A stretch of DNA of 44,622 nucleotides from an uncultured Collinsella sp. (GTDB taxonomy: Bacteria; Actinomycetota; Coriobacteriia; Coriobacteriales; Coriobacteriaceae). Location: NCBI GenBank assembly GCA_900541205.1, contig UQIV01000022.1:1-44622 (forward strand), written 5' to 3'. The notes beneath the pieces were generated by a model, which saw nothing but the letters and a program-made list of their open reading frames with translations, was not told where the DNA came from and ran no database searches. A program made the position numbers and the translations under genes. Shown here piece after piece: positions 16,387-25,931 of the stretch. The stretch's first letter is position 1, and each line of letters starts with the position of its first letter.

Positions 16387-16803
16387 CTAGAGATCCCCGC
16401 CGGCGCCCAGTAGCTTGCGCATGACCTGTTCGGGATTAACCGAGCCGTCACGCGGGGCCAGGGCGGTGATCTTCTTCTGCATCTTGTACTCGTGCAGCTC
16501 GTCCTCGAGCTGGCGCACGCGGGCACGGAGCTTTTCATTCTCGCGCTCGCGCTCCTCGGCACGCTCCTTCATATCGAGGATGCGCACCACGCCGGCAAGG
16601 TTGATGCCCTCGTCAGTCAGCTGGTTGATGAGCTCCAGGCGCTCGATATCGGCACGCGAATACAGGCGCGTGTTGCCACCCGAGCGTTGGGGATTCACCA
16701 AGCCTTTGGACTCGTAGACGCGCAGAGTCTGCGGATGCATGCCGGTCAGCTCGGCTGCCACGCTGATCATGTACAGCGGTTTGTTCCTATTGTCCTCGGC
16801 CAT
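16387..16803 (-). CDS. hspR: Heat-shock repressor HspR (MerR family)
   Basis: HspR is the actinobacterial repressor of dnaK and clpB; it uses DnaK as co-repressor, so that repression is lifted when DnaK is busy with unfolded proteins. The 138 residues begin with a MerR-type winged helix (MISVAAELTGMHPQTLRVYE, residues 12-31) and the typical GLVNP and NTRLYS segments. A long coiled coil (about 78-112, with ERERENEKLRARVRQLEDEL) follows. The start is preceded by CAGGTAG. It is the last gene of the dnaK operon, giving feedback control. Probable targets in this window are the shared elements before dnaK and clpB. Confidence 0.93.
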   Translation of the reverse strand: MAEDNRNKPLYMISVAAELTGMHPQTLRVYESKGLVNPQRSGGNTRLYSRADIERLELINQLTDEGINLAGVVRILDMKERAEERERENEKLRARVRQLEDELHEYKMQKKITALAPRDGSVNPEQVMRKLLGAGGDL

Positions 16804-16875
16804 GCTACCTGACCCCTTTCCGTCTCGTTATCGTCCATCATAAGCCCGCAGGCGCGGGCGTGCGCCACGACCGCC

Positions 16876-17841
16876 CTAGTACGTCGCCTTGTAACGGTTG
16901 ACCTTCTCGCGATAGTCACGCGTGTCGGCCTCGCGCAGCTTGGTCATGGCATCGCGCTCGTCATTAGACAGGTTCGTGGGGACTTGCACCTTGATCTCGA
17001 CGAGCAGCGCGCCCGTACGGCCACGGTGCTTAACGTCGGGCGCGCCCATCTCTTTAAAGCGGAACTTCTTGCCCGTCTGGGTACCCGCGGGCACCTTCAG
17101 ACGAACCGTCGCACCGCCGGGCGTCGGCACATCCACCGTGCAGCCGAGCGCCGCCTCGTAGACCGAGATCGGCACCTCCATGGTCACGTCGGCACCCTTG
17201 CGCTTAAACAGCGGATGCTCCTCCACATGCGTGGTCACGACCAGGTCGCCACGCTCGCCTCCGGCAACGCCGTACTCGCCACGGCGCTTGTAACGCAATT
17301 TGCCGCCGTCGACCGCGCCCGCGGGCACCGAGACCGTGATGGTCTGCTGCTCGCCCGTCGAGGGAATGCGGTAGGTGACCTTGTGCGTCACGCCGCGGAA
17401 CGCGTCCTCAGCCGTCACATCGACGGTCAGCGACAGGTCGCCGCCCTTGCGCGCGCGGTTGCGGCCCGCGCCCGCACCGGCAGCGCCCGCAGCCCCGGCA
17501 AAGCCCGAGCCCCAATCGCTGCCCCAGGCGCCGTTGCCGCTAAAGATGCTGTCGAAGATATCGCCCCAGCCGCTGGCACCCGCGCCGGCACCGTAGCCGC
17601 CGCCATACGCGCCGCCCGCGCCCGGCATGCCGCCAAACATGAGCATCTGGTCGTACTCTTTGCGCTTCTTCTCGTCCGAAAGCGTCTCGTAGGCCTCGCT
17701 GATCTCCTTAAACTTGGCCTCGTCGCCGCCGGCATCGGGGTGATATTTTTGCGCGAGCTTGCGAAACGCACTCTTGATCTCTTTGTCGGAGGCGCTCTTG
17801 GATACGCCCAGGATGTCATAGAAGGTTTTGCCTGCAGCCAT
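16876..17841 (-). CDS. dnaJ: DnaJ-type co-chaperone without zinc finger
   Basis: The J domain (about 5-68, with the HPD triad in KYHPDAGG) stimulates ATP hydrolysis by DnaK and delivers substrates. A long Gly/Ala-rich linker (about 72-135) follows, then the two beta-barrel substrate-binding domains. The four CxxCxGxG zinc-binding repeats of classical DnaJ are absent, and the 321 residues match the shorter CbpA/DnaJ2 class (type II, class B). The start follows AGGAGAGGAG. It lies between grpE and hspR; a GC-rich hairpin in the 107-bp gap to grpE may reduce its expression relative to dnaK and grpE. Confidence 0.93.
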   Translation of the reverse strand: MAAGKTFYDILGVSKSASDKEIKSAFRKLAQKYHPDAGGDEAKFKEISEAYETLSDEKKRKEYDQMLMFGGMPGAGGAYGGGYGAGAGASGWGDIFDSIFSGNGAWGSDWGSGFAGAAGAAGAGAGRNRARKGGDLSLTVDVTAEDAFRGVTHKVTYRIPSTGEQQTITVSVPAGAVDGGKLRYKRRGEYGVAGGERGDLVVTTHVEEHPLFKRKGADVTMEVPISVYEAALGCTVDVPTPGGATVRLKVPAGTQTGKKFRFKEMGAPDVKHRGRTGALLVEIKVQVPTNLSNDERDAMTKLREADTRDYREKVNRYKATY

Positions 17842-17913
17842 CGTAGCTCCTCTCCTGTTTCATCCGCCGCCCAGCGGGTGGCGGCTCATGCTTTCATATG
17901 GCACTAGGCCAGA

Positions 17914-17943
17914 AAGGGCCCCGGGTGTTGCCCCGGGGCCCTT
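17914..17943 (-). terminator. GC-rich hairpin between grpE and dnaJ
   Basis: AAGGGCCCCGGG (17914-17925) pairs perfectly with CCCGGGGCCCTT (17932-17943), five bases after the grpE stop on the minus strand. It is followed by only a short TTTC, so it probably acts as a leaky terminator or mRNA stabiliser inside the operon. Confidence 0.6.
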
Positions 17944-17948
17944 CTCAA

Positions 17949-18791
17949 TTACTCCTCGGTGCTCTCGGCCGTATCGGCCGCAGCATCCTCGGGCGCCGCT
18001 TCGGGCTCCGGTGCGGGGCGCTTCTCGCCACCGTAGGTCACCGTCACCATCGCGGAACGCAGAATGCGGTCCGCCATGCGGTAGCCCTTCTGGTACACGT
18101 CGTTGACGGTCTCATCGTACTGCGACGCGTCCTCGACACGACCCACGGCCTGGTGCTCGAGCGGATCGAACGCCTCGCCCTTGGGGTCGATGGGCTCAAC
18201 GCCCTCGTGCGCAAACACATCAAGCAGCTTGGCATGCACCGCGTCGACGCCGTCGACAAACTGCTTAAAGTCGTCGGCAAGCTCCTGGCTGCGGGCATGG
18301 TCGATCGCACGCTCGATATCGTCGACCACCGGCAGCAGCGCAGTGACGAGCTTCTCGGTCGCGCGCTCGCGCTCGGCGATACGCTCATTGGCGGTGCGGC
18401 GACGGAAGTTCTCCCAGTCGGCCTGCAGACGGGCGGTACGCTCGGTGGCGTCCTTTGCCTTGTCCTCCGCGGCCTTCTGGGCCTCTGCCGCAGCATCGAG
18501 CTCGCTGCGCACGTCGGCGAGCTCCTTTTGGGCCTGCTCGAACTTGAGCTTAAAGTCGTTATCGGCGGCTTCCTCACCGGCGCGGATAGCGGCTTCCACC
18601 ATCTCGTCCTCGGTCATCGTCGCCTCCTTGTTGGAATCCTCTACCTGGTTCTCGGCAGCCTCGGCGGCCGGGGCCTCGTTGGCCTCGGTATCGTCGACGG
18701 CCTCTACGGGAATCTTCACGTCCTTCTCCTCAGAGTCAACGGGGGCGGCGCCAGCGGCAGCCGCCTCCGTGCGAGCTTTACGGGCGGACAT
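17949..18791 (-). CDS. grpE: Nucleotide exchange factor GrpE
   Basis: GrpE is a homodimer that releases ADP from DnaK. The product from the ATG at 18791 has 280 residues, longer than the usual 180-220. The extra length is an acidic, Ala-rich N-terminal part and a short acidic tail. The long coiled coil (about 75-135) and the compact C-terminal beta domain (ending about 250) are recognisable, with ENFRRRTANERIAERERA in the coil. The start is 2 bp after the dnaK stop, consistent with coupling. An internal ATG at 18617 has a near-perfect ribosome site (AAGGAGG, five bases away) and would give a 222-residue protein of standard length; either or both starts may be used. Confidence 0.93.
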   Translation of the reverse strand: MSARKARTEAAAAGAAPVDSEEKDVKIPVEAVDDTEANEAPAAEAAENQVEDSNKEATMTEDEMVEAAIRAGEEAADNDFKLKFEQAQKELADVRSELDAAAEAQKAAEDKAKDATERTARLQADWENFRRRTANERIAERERATEKLVTALLPVVDDIERAIDHARSQELADDFKQFVDGVDAVHAKLLDVFAHEGVEPIDPKGEAFDPLEHQAVGRVEDASQYDETVNDVYQKGYRMADRILRSAMVTVTYGGEKRPAPEPEAAPEDAAADTAESTEE

Positions 18792-18793
18792 GA

Positions 18794-20686
<1,893 letters not shown>

Positions 20687-20795
20687 TAGAAATTCCCTCT
20701 CTCTTGTGCGTTCGCGCCGCCTCGACGGTCTTTCGCGCGGCGCTTCGGCTTGTCTTTCAGGATGTAGTGTATCCCCTTATGGGCCGGAATATACA

Positions 20796-20822
20796 AAATC
20801 TAAGTCAATTCATATAAGATTT
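20796..20822 (-). promoter_or_regulatory. Heat-shock element upstream of dnaK, shared with clpB
   Basis: AAATCTAAGTC-N6-TATAAGATTT on the plus strand, identical to the clpB element except in the six spacer bases. A -10-like TATATT lies two bases away on the minus strand (20788-20793). HspR binding is inferred from the gene context. Confidence 0.65.
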
Positions 20823-20926
20823 CTTATCTCTGAGAGTTTAGGTTCTTAAATGCGCAGGTAGATGCGCTGATTGAGTTCTCGGCAAATCTATTGAGATCTA
20901 TGTAGAGTTGACTGAGGTGTGAGCCT

Positions 20927-20970
20927 GAAACTGTGTCCCGTTTTGGACGTGGATTACGGGATGCGGTTTC
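20927..20970. repeat. Imperfect palindrome, family E (GGAAACCGCATCCCG type)
   Basis: GAAAC-N4-TCCCGT (20927-20941) pairs with ACGGGATGCGGTTTC (20956-20970), matching at 11 of 15 positions. Three related hairpins stand at 42400-42569. It lies in the gene-free gap between dnaK and the ferredoxin gene. Confidence 0.65.
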
Positions 20971-21106
20971 CGCAAGCACGCTCAATAGCTCAATATTTCA
21001 AGTCACCTTTAGCTAACATTTGCGCAGCTCAACGGCCCCACCTGCACGTTTTTTAGTAAACCTTGGCATACTCGGCGAACGGTATGAAGATGCCGGCCAG
21101 AGGGTA

Positions 21107-21134
21107 TTGCAAACGGTCGCTCCCGTGGTATGTT
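21107..21134 (+). promoter_or_regulatory. Candidate promoter of the ferredoxin gene
   Basis: TTGCAA (21107-21112) and TATGTT (21129-21134), 16 bp apart, stand about 60 bp before the ferredoxin ATG. Each box matches the sigma-70 consensus at four of six positions, so this is a moderate prediction. Confidence 0.4.
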
Positions 21135-21195
21135 TTTGCCCGAATCAAACCGGCGCGCATCGTCTGTAGCGTCGGTCAACAGAGAGGAAACTACC

Positions 21196-21381
21196 ATGGC
21201 TCATCCCGTAATTGATGCCGACGAGTGCATCGCTTGTGGCGTTTGCGTCGACACCTGCCCCGCTGGCGTTCTGGAGCTCCAGGACGTCGCTACCGTCGCT
21301 GACGAGGACTCCTGCGTCGCCTGTGGCGCTTGCCAGGACGCTTGCCCCGCTGGCGCGATCACCGAGATCGTCGAGGAGTAA
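21196..21381 (+). CDS. 2[4Fe-4S] ferredoxin
   Basis: A clostridial-type ferredoxin of 61 residues, a low-potential electron carrier of anaerobes. Two motifs, CIACGVCVDTCP and CVACGACQDACP, each supply three ligands of one cluster and the fourth of the other. The pseudo-twofold repeat is evident from the similar halves, and the acidic tail EIVEE is typical. The ATG at 21196 has AGAGAGG seven bases upstream; a longer reading to 21130 is not needed. It is a single-gene unit with its own strong terminator. It may serve hydrogenase or the ferredoxin-containing oxidoreductase in this window, but that link is only a guess. Confidence 0.95.
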   Translation: MAHPVIDADECIACGVCVDTCPAGVLELQDVATVADEDSCVACGACQDACPAGAITEIVEE

Positions 21382-21420
21382 CAACTCCCCACTTGCACAC
21401 TCAAAAGTACACCGTGCACA

Positions 21421-21458
21421 AAAAGGAGGCCTCCGCATCGCCGCGGAGGCCTCCTTTT
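21421..21458 (+). terminator. Intrinsic terminator of the ferredoxin gene
   Basis: A 16-bp perfect stem (AAAAGGAGGCCTCCGC at 21421-21436 with 21443-21458) with a six-base loop ends in TTTT. The AAAA/TTTT flanks allow use in both directions. Confidence 0.92.
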
Positions 21459-21496
21459 GCATGTGTGGGCAGCTAATTTGGAGCGGGACCCTTGGC

Positions 21497-21563
21497 AGTT
21501 GCGGTGGAATAGTTCCTGTTTTATGGCTTGGATGCCGATTTTAGGAACTATTTCACCGCAACT
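21497..21563. repeat. Inverted repeat, family B
   Basis: Arms 21497-21517 and 21543-21563 match at 20 of 21 positions. The outer part is shared with the hairpin at 8911-8977. It sits between the convergent ferredoxin and niaR genes and may act as the niaR terminator. Confidence 0.8.
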
Positions 21564-21580
21564 TATAGATGCGGCGTCGA

Positions 21581-22126
21581 CTAGGACAAATCGTCTTCGT
21601 AGGGCATCAGGTCTGCTAGGTAGCCTTTCTCCTTGAGTATGGTCTCGATCTCGTCGAGGGTCTGCTCATCCTCTGCCGCGATGCGATGGAAGTGATAGCC
21701 GCTCGTCACCGTCAGCAGCGGGAAGCTCTTGCCGCTGGCAATACCCTCAAGATAGCGCTCGATATCGCGACGGTTGCGAATGTCCAGATCGGCTGTGATC
21801 TTGCCATACACGCGATGGTTGACGATTACATTGAGCACGGCACCACCCGCGTCGACGATGCTCGTGAGCTCGTCACCTGCCTGCTCCACGCCATGGTGCA
21901 CCTTGACCAGGCGCGTGGGCACGGCGGGGCTGCTGGGGGCCTCCTGCAGCACGTAGCCGCGATTGGTCGCCACGATATCGTGCCCATCGGCGCGCAGCAG
22001 GGCGATGTCTTGCACGACAATCTGGCGGCTCACACCCACCTCACGAGCAAGCGCACTGCCCGAGACAGGGTCTTTGGCTCCCTCGAGCACGCCCATGATG
22101 GCACGGCGACGCTCGCGGGCGTCCAT
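21581..22126 (-). CDS. niaR: Niacin-responsive repressor NiaR (HTH-3H domain)
   Basis: NiaR proteins repress NAD synthesis and niacin uptake genes when nicotinic acid is plentiful. The 181 residues begin with an HTH_11-type winged helix (VSGSALAREVGVSRQIVVQD, about 21-40). The C-terminal 3H domain shows its three conserved histidine regions: VKVHHGVE, VIVNHRVYG and GYHFHRI. The gene overlaps the nadC stop by one base (TAATG), so it is the last gene of the nadA-nadB-nadC-niaR operon. The large palindrome over the nadA promoter is its probable operator, giving autoregulation. Confidence 0.92.
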   Translation of the reverse strand: MDARERRRAIMGVLEGAKDPVSGSALAREVGVSRQIVVQDIALLRADGHDIVATNRGYVLQEAPSSPAVPTRLVKVHHGVEQAGDELTSIVDAGGAVLNVIVNHRVYGKITADLDIRNRRDIERYLEGIASGKSFPLLTVTSGYHFHRIAAEDEQTLDEIETILKEKGYLADLMPYEDDLS

Positions 22127-22986
22127 TATTTACCGTCCAGCAGACGCAGGTGCTTAAGCGAGAGGTCGAGAATCGGCGCAGAGTGTGTCAACGCCCCCGA
22201 GCTAATAAAGTCAACGCCCAGGTCGGCGAGCGCGCGGATATTGTTGGCGTCCACGTTGCCCGAGCACTCGGTCTTGGCGCGACCGGCGATAAGCTCAATC
22301 GCAGCAGCCATGTCGTCGTGGGTCATGTTGTCGAACATGATGATATCGGCGCCGGCCTCAACTGCCTCGCGCACCATATCCAGGTTCTCGCACTCAATCT
22401 CGACCGTCGTGGTAAACGATGCATGGGTGCGCGCCATCTCGATCGCACGCGTCACGCCGCCGGCGGCATCGATGTGGTTGTCCTTGAGCATGACGGCCGT
22501 CGACAGGTTGTAACGGTGATTGCTGCCGCCGCCGATCTCGACCGCGGCCTTCTCGAAGACGCGCATGCCCGGCGTGGTCTTGCGCGTATCGACGAGCACG
22601 GTCTTGGTACCCTCGAGCGCCGCTGCCATGTTGTGCGTGTAGGTGGCGATACCGCTCATACGCTGTAGATAGTTGAGCGCCACGCGCTCGCCCGAAAGCA
22701 GCACGCGCGCGTCGCCGCGCACTTGGCCCACGTGGTCGCCGGCGTGCACCTCATCGCCATCGACGACATCAAACAGCACAGAGCTCTGCGGATCCAGCAG
22801 CTCAAAGGTGCGAGCGAACACGTCCAGGCCGGCGATGATGCCATCGGCCTTGGCGATGAGCTCCACCGTGGCGGGACGCGCCGTGGGGCACACGCTCGCC
22901 GTGCTCACGTCCTCAAACGTAATGTCCTCGCGCAGGGCCTGCAAAATCAGATCATCGACGACGAGCTTCATGGTAATGGGATTCAT
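22126..22986 (-). CDS. nadC: Nicotinate-nucleotide pyrophosphorylase (carboxylating)
   Basis: NadC converts quinolinate and PRPP to nicotinic acid mononucleotide, releasing CO2 and pyrophosphate, the third step of de novo NAD synthesis. The 286 residues show the phosphoribosyltransferase core RKTTPGMRVFEKAAVEIGGG, then the NHRYNLS and LKDNHI motifs, and the TVEIECEN and ISSGALTHSAP segments of the C-terminal barrel. It lies 3 bp after nadB and overlaps niaR by one base, so translation of the three genes is probably coupled. Confidence 0.96.
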   Translation of the reverse strand: MNPITMKLVVDDLILQALREDITFEDVSTASVCPTARPATVELIAKADGIIAGLDVFARTFELLDPQSSVLFDVVDGDEVHAGDHVGQVRGDARVLLSGERVALNYLQRMSGIATYTHNMAAALEGTKTVLVDTRKTTPGMRVFEKAAVEIGGGSNHRYNLSTAVMLKDNHIDAAGGVTRAIEMARTHASFTTTVEIECENLDMVREAVEAGADIIMFDNMTHDDMAAAIELIAGRAKTECSGNVDANNIRALADLGVDFISSGALTHSAPILDLSLKHLRLLDGK

Positions 22987-22989
22987 GGT

Positions 22990-24366
22990 CTACTCCTCCA
23001 CGGCCTGCGTGCCGGCGGCACGGGCCAAATCATCGATTGCAAGGGCATCGGCGCTCAGGGCGCGGTGACGCCCGTCAAGCGCGGGCTCACCGGCCTGCTC
23101 CACGGCCAGCGACTCGCCGGTACGCATATACCACGCGGCACGACGACCCCAGACCAGCGCCTCGAGCAGGCTGTTAGAAGCCAGGCGATTCTTGCCGTGC
23201 ACGCCATTGCAGGCCGTCTCGCCCGCGGCGTAGAGCTCGGACATCGAGGTGCGGCCGTCCTTGTCGACCCACACGCCGCCCATAAAGTAGTGCTGCGTGG
23301 GCGTGACGGGGATGGGTTCGTCCAGAATGTCGCGGCCGTCCTCCAGGCAGCGCGCGCGGATATTGGCAAAGTGCCCGGTCACCACGTCGCGCTCGACGGG
23401 TGCAAAGCTCAGCCACTCGTGCTCGGTGCCGTCCTGCTTCATCTGCTCGCGAATAGCGGCGGCGACCACGTCACGCGGCTGGAGCTCATCGGTAAAGCGC
23501 TCGCCGGCGGCATTGAGCAAAATCGCGCCCTCGCCGCGGCAGCTCTCGCTGATCAAGAAGGTGCGGCCCGGCTGCGGCGAGAACAGTCCCGTGGGGTGGA
23601 TCTGCACGTAGTCCAGATGCTCCATCTTAATGCCATGCTCCTGAGCGATGTAGCAGGCATCGCCCGTGAGCTGCGGGTAGTTGGTCGAATGGTCGTATAC
23701 GCCGCCGATGCCGCCCGTTGCCCACAGCGTGTGGCGGGCATGGATCTTAAACGGCTCGCCGGCATGCGCGCCCTCGACGGCATTTACCAGCTCGTCGGCG
23801 GGACGAACCGAGTTGTCCTCGTCCACGGGAACGGCGACGGCGCCGGTGCACACCGTGGCGTCGTCACGCTCGCCCGTCAGGATGTCGGTCATGGCAACGT
23901 GCTCGAGAATCTGCACGTTGTCCAGCTTGCGGACAGCCTGGAGCAGCTTGGTCGTAATCTCCTTGCCCGTAATATCGGCATGAAAGGCGATGCGCGGGCG
24001 GCTGTGCGCGCCCTCGCGGGTAAAGTCGAGGCTGCCGTCGGCCTTACGCTCAAAGTCCACGCCCATGGCCAGCAGGTCGTTGATGACCGAACGGCTCGAG
24101 CGAATCATGATGTCGACGCTCTCGCGGCGGTTCTCGTAATGGCCGGCGTGCATGGTGTCCTCAAAGAAGGCATCGTAGTCCGAGCCTTCGGGCAGCACAC
24201 AAATGCCGCCCTGCGCGAGCATCGAATCACACTCATCGACGGCGCCCTTGGAGAGCATGATCACGCGCGTGCTCGTCGGCAGATTGAGGGCCGCGTACAG
24301 GCCCGCCACGCCGCAACCGGCAATGACAACGTCGCACTCCATGTCGGAGTATTGTTTGGTTTCCAC
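22990..24366 (-). CDS. nadB: L-aspartate oxidase
   Basis: NadB is an FAD enzyme that oxidises L-aspartate to iminoaspartate, the substrate of NadA. In anaerobes fumarate can replace oxygen as electron acceptor. The 458-residue product carries the N-terminal dinucleotide-binding motif GCGVAGLYAALNL, the GEGAILLNAAGERF and HYFMGGVWVD segments, and GETACNGVHGKNRLASNSLL near the C-terminal end of the FAD domain. I chose GTG at 24366 because it follows GAGAGGATTCCT; the longer frame to 24528 lies within nadA. The 56-bp gap from nadA holds a small palindrome (AGGGACTGTCCCT). Confidence 0.95.
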   Translation of the reverse strand: METKQYSDMECDVVIAGCGVAGLYAALNLPTSTRVIMLSKGAVDECDSMLAQGGICVLPEGSDYDAFFEDTMHAGHYENRRESVDIMIRSSRSVINDLLAMGVDFERKADGSLDFTREGAHSRPRIAFHADITGKEITTKLLQAVRKLDNVQILEHVAMTDILTGERDDATVCTGAVAVPVDEDNSVRPADELVNAVEGAHAGEPFKIHARHTLWATGGIGGVYDHSTNYPQLTGDACYIAQEHGIKMEHLDYVQIHPTGLFSPQPGRTFLISESCRGEGAILLNAAGERFTDELQPRDVVAAAIREQMKQDGTEHEWLSFAPVERDVVTGHFANIRARCLEDGRDILDEPIPVTPTQHYFMGGVWVDKDGRTSMSELYAAGETACNGVHGKNRLASNSLLEALVWGRRAAWYMRTGESLAVEQAGEPALDGRHRALSADALAIDDLARAAGTQAVEE

Positions 24367-24422
24367 AGGAATCCTCTCCCTTGTAATGTGGCATAAGGGA
24401 CTGTCCCTCATATCACATCGTT

Positions 24423-25448
24423 CTAGCGCGCCGCGTACTCGAGCATGCGGTCGAGCGTGAGTTTGGCTTGGTCGGCAGCCTCGTCCGACACGCCGATCTG
24501 CACCTCGCCCTCGCCCGTCTCCAGGCATCGCACGAGCTTTTCGAGCGTGATGAGATCCATGTTGACGCAGGTGGGCTGCACCGCGGGAAAATAGAACTTT
24601 TTGCCGGTGCCCTCGCAGCGGCGCTCGAGCTCGTAGAGCACACCGCGAACCGTCACGATGATGAACTCACTCGCGTCCGACTCCTCGGCGTACTTGATGA
24701 TGCCGGCGGTGGAGCCGATGTAGTCGGCCTCGGCAAGGACGTCGGCCTTGCACTCGGGGTGCGCCAGCACGAGCGCGTCGGGATGCGCTTCCTGCGCGTC
24801 AACGATCTGCTCGACGGTGATGATATGGTGGCGCGGGCAGTAGCCATTGTTGAGGATGACGTGCTTTTGCGGCACCTGCTCGGCAACAAAGCGGCCCAGG
24901 TTTTGATCGGGGATGAACAGGACGTGCTGCTGCGGCAGCTCGGACACGATCTTGACGGCGTTGGAACTGGTGACGCACACGTCGCTCCAGCTCTTGATCT
25001 CGACCGTCGAGTTGACGTAGCAGACCACGGCAAGGTCGTCGCCGTACTCGGCGCGCGCCGCGTCGACCGTCTCGCGCTTGACCATGTGCGCCATGGGGCA
25101 GTCCGCACCCGGCTCGGGCAGCAGCACGGTCTTGGTGGGGTTGAGCAGCTTGGCGCTCTCGCCCATAAACTCCACGCCGCACAGCACGATGGTCCGCTGC
25201 GGCAGGCTCTTGGCGAGCTTTGCCAGGTAGAAGCTATCGCCGACGTAATCGGCCAAAGCCTGGACCTCGGGCGCCACGTAATAGTGTGCCAAGATCACCG
25301 CGTCACGTTGGGTTTTTAGTTGCTGAATGGCCTCGACGAGCTCTGCGGGCACCAGTGCCGCGCGCTCCGTTGCCGTCGTTGCCGATGCTAGGCCGGCCGC
25401 GATATCGCGTGCAAGCTCCGACGCATCCATGTTCGCGCTCTGTGCCAT
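24423..25448 (-). CDS. nadA: Quinolinate synthase
   Basis: NadA condenses iminoaspartate with dihydroxyacetone phosphate to quinolinate using an oxygen-sensitive [4Fe-4S] cluster. The 341 residues have the three cluster cysteines in ADCPMAHMV, NNGYCPRHHI and VQPTCVNMD, together with the AHYYVAPEVQ segment near the N-terminus. The ATG at 25448 follows GAGAGGGG; a TTG one codon earlier is not needed. It is the first gene of the NAD operon, with a promoter embedded in a long palindrome just upstream. Confidence 0.96.
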   Translation of the reverse strand: MAQSANMDASELARDIAAGLASATTATERAALVPAELVEAIQQLKTQRDAVILAHYYVAPEVQALADYVGDSFYLAKLAKSLPQRTIVLCGVEFMGESAKLLNPTKTVLLPEPGADCPMAHMVKRETVDAARAEYGDDLAVVCYVNSTVEIKSWSDVCVTSSNAVKIVSELPQQHVLFIPDQNLGRFVAEQVPQKHVILNNGYCPRHHIITVEQIVDAQEAHPDALVLAHPECKADVLAEADYIGSTAGIIKYAEESDASEFIIVTVRGVLYELERRCEGTGKKFYFPAVQPTCVNMDLITLEKLVRCLETGEGEVQIGVSDEAADQAKLTLDRMLEYAAR

Positions 25449-25483
25449 CAAGGCCCCTCTCTTTTGGCGAATCTTGGGGCTTT

Positions 25484-25533
25484 AGTATGACACCTAGGTT
25501 TACAGCTGACAAGACAGCTGTAAACCTAGGTGT
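25484..25533 (-). promoter_or_regulatory. nadA promoter inside a 19-bp-arm palindrome, likely NiaR operator
   Basis: Arms ACACCTAGGTTTACAGCTG (25490-25508) and its exact complement (25515-25533) are separated by six bases. On the minus strand TTGTCA (25507-25512) and CATACT (25484-25489) form a -35/-10 pair with 17-bp spacing, so the palindrome covers the whole promoter. Transcription would start about 28 bases before the ATG. The only regulator in the operon is NiaR, hence the assignment. Confidence 0.78.
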
Positions 25534-25552
25534 AAAGTTGAAATAAAGATTC

Positions 25553-25621
25553 AATCATGCGGCAGGTCCATTTTCGAACTGGCAAGCTGAGGATAGTCGA
25601 AAATGGACCTGCCGCATGATT
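25553..25621. repeat. Perfect 25-bp inverted repeat
   Basis: Arms 25553-25577 (AATCATGCGGCAGGTCCATT and onward) and 25597-25621 are perfectly complementary, with a 19-base loop. It follows the nadA promoter region and belongs to a 360-bp stretch of successive palindromes. Confidence 0.85.
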
Positions 25622-25654
25622 CGAGCGGCCGTTTTGCCTTGGACCAAGGGGCAG

Positions 25655-25860
25655 TGGTCAAAAAGGCCAAATATGAGTACTGTCACCAAATTAGTAGCAG
25701 CGATTTTCCAGTCCAGAGCAGCAAAATCGCCTTGTTTGGAGCCCGATCGCGACTCTGAAGGACGAAAATCGATGTACTTTTGGCCGCTGGCACCGATTTT
25801 TGAGGCCATTTGGCTGCCACCAAACTGGTAGCAGTACTCATATTTGGCCTTTTTTGACCA
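25655..25860. repeat. Inverted-repeat element of about 206 bp, MITE-like
   Basis: The left end (25655-25682, TGGTCAAAAAGGCCAAATAT and onward) and the right end (25832-25860) are inverted copies differing by a single inserted T. The similarity continues inward more weakly (25683-25701 with 25814-25831). Nothing coding is seen between. A 13-bp palindrome (CCTTGGACCAAGG, 25637-25649) stands just outside. Confidence 0.7.
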
Positions 25861-25883
25861 CCGGGTTTCCGGCAGACCCCAAA

Positions 25884-25915
25884 AGCGGGTCCGGATCGCT
25901 CGATCCGGACCCGCT
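25884..25915 (-). terminator. Terminator of the surface protein gene
   Basis: AGCGGGTCCGGATCG (25884-25898) pairs with its exact complement at 25901-25915 and is followed on the minus strand by TTTTGG, 17 bp past the stop codon. Confidence 0.85.
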
Positions 25916-25931
25916 GGGAGCTGGCGCGCGA

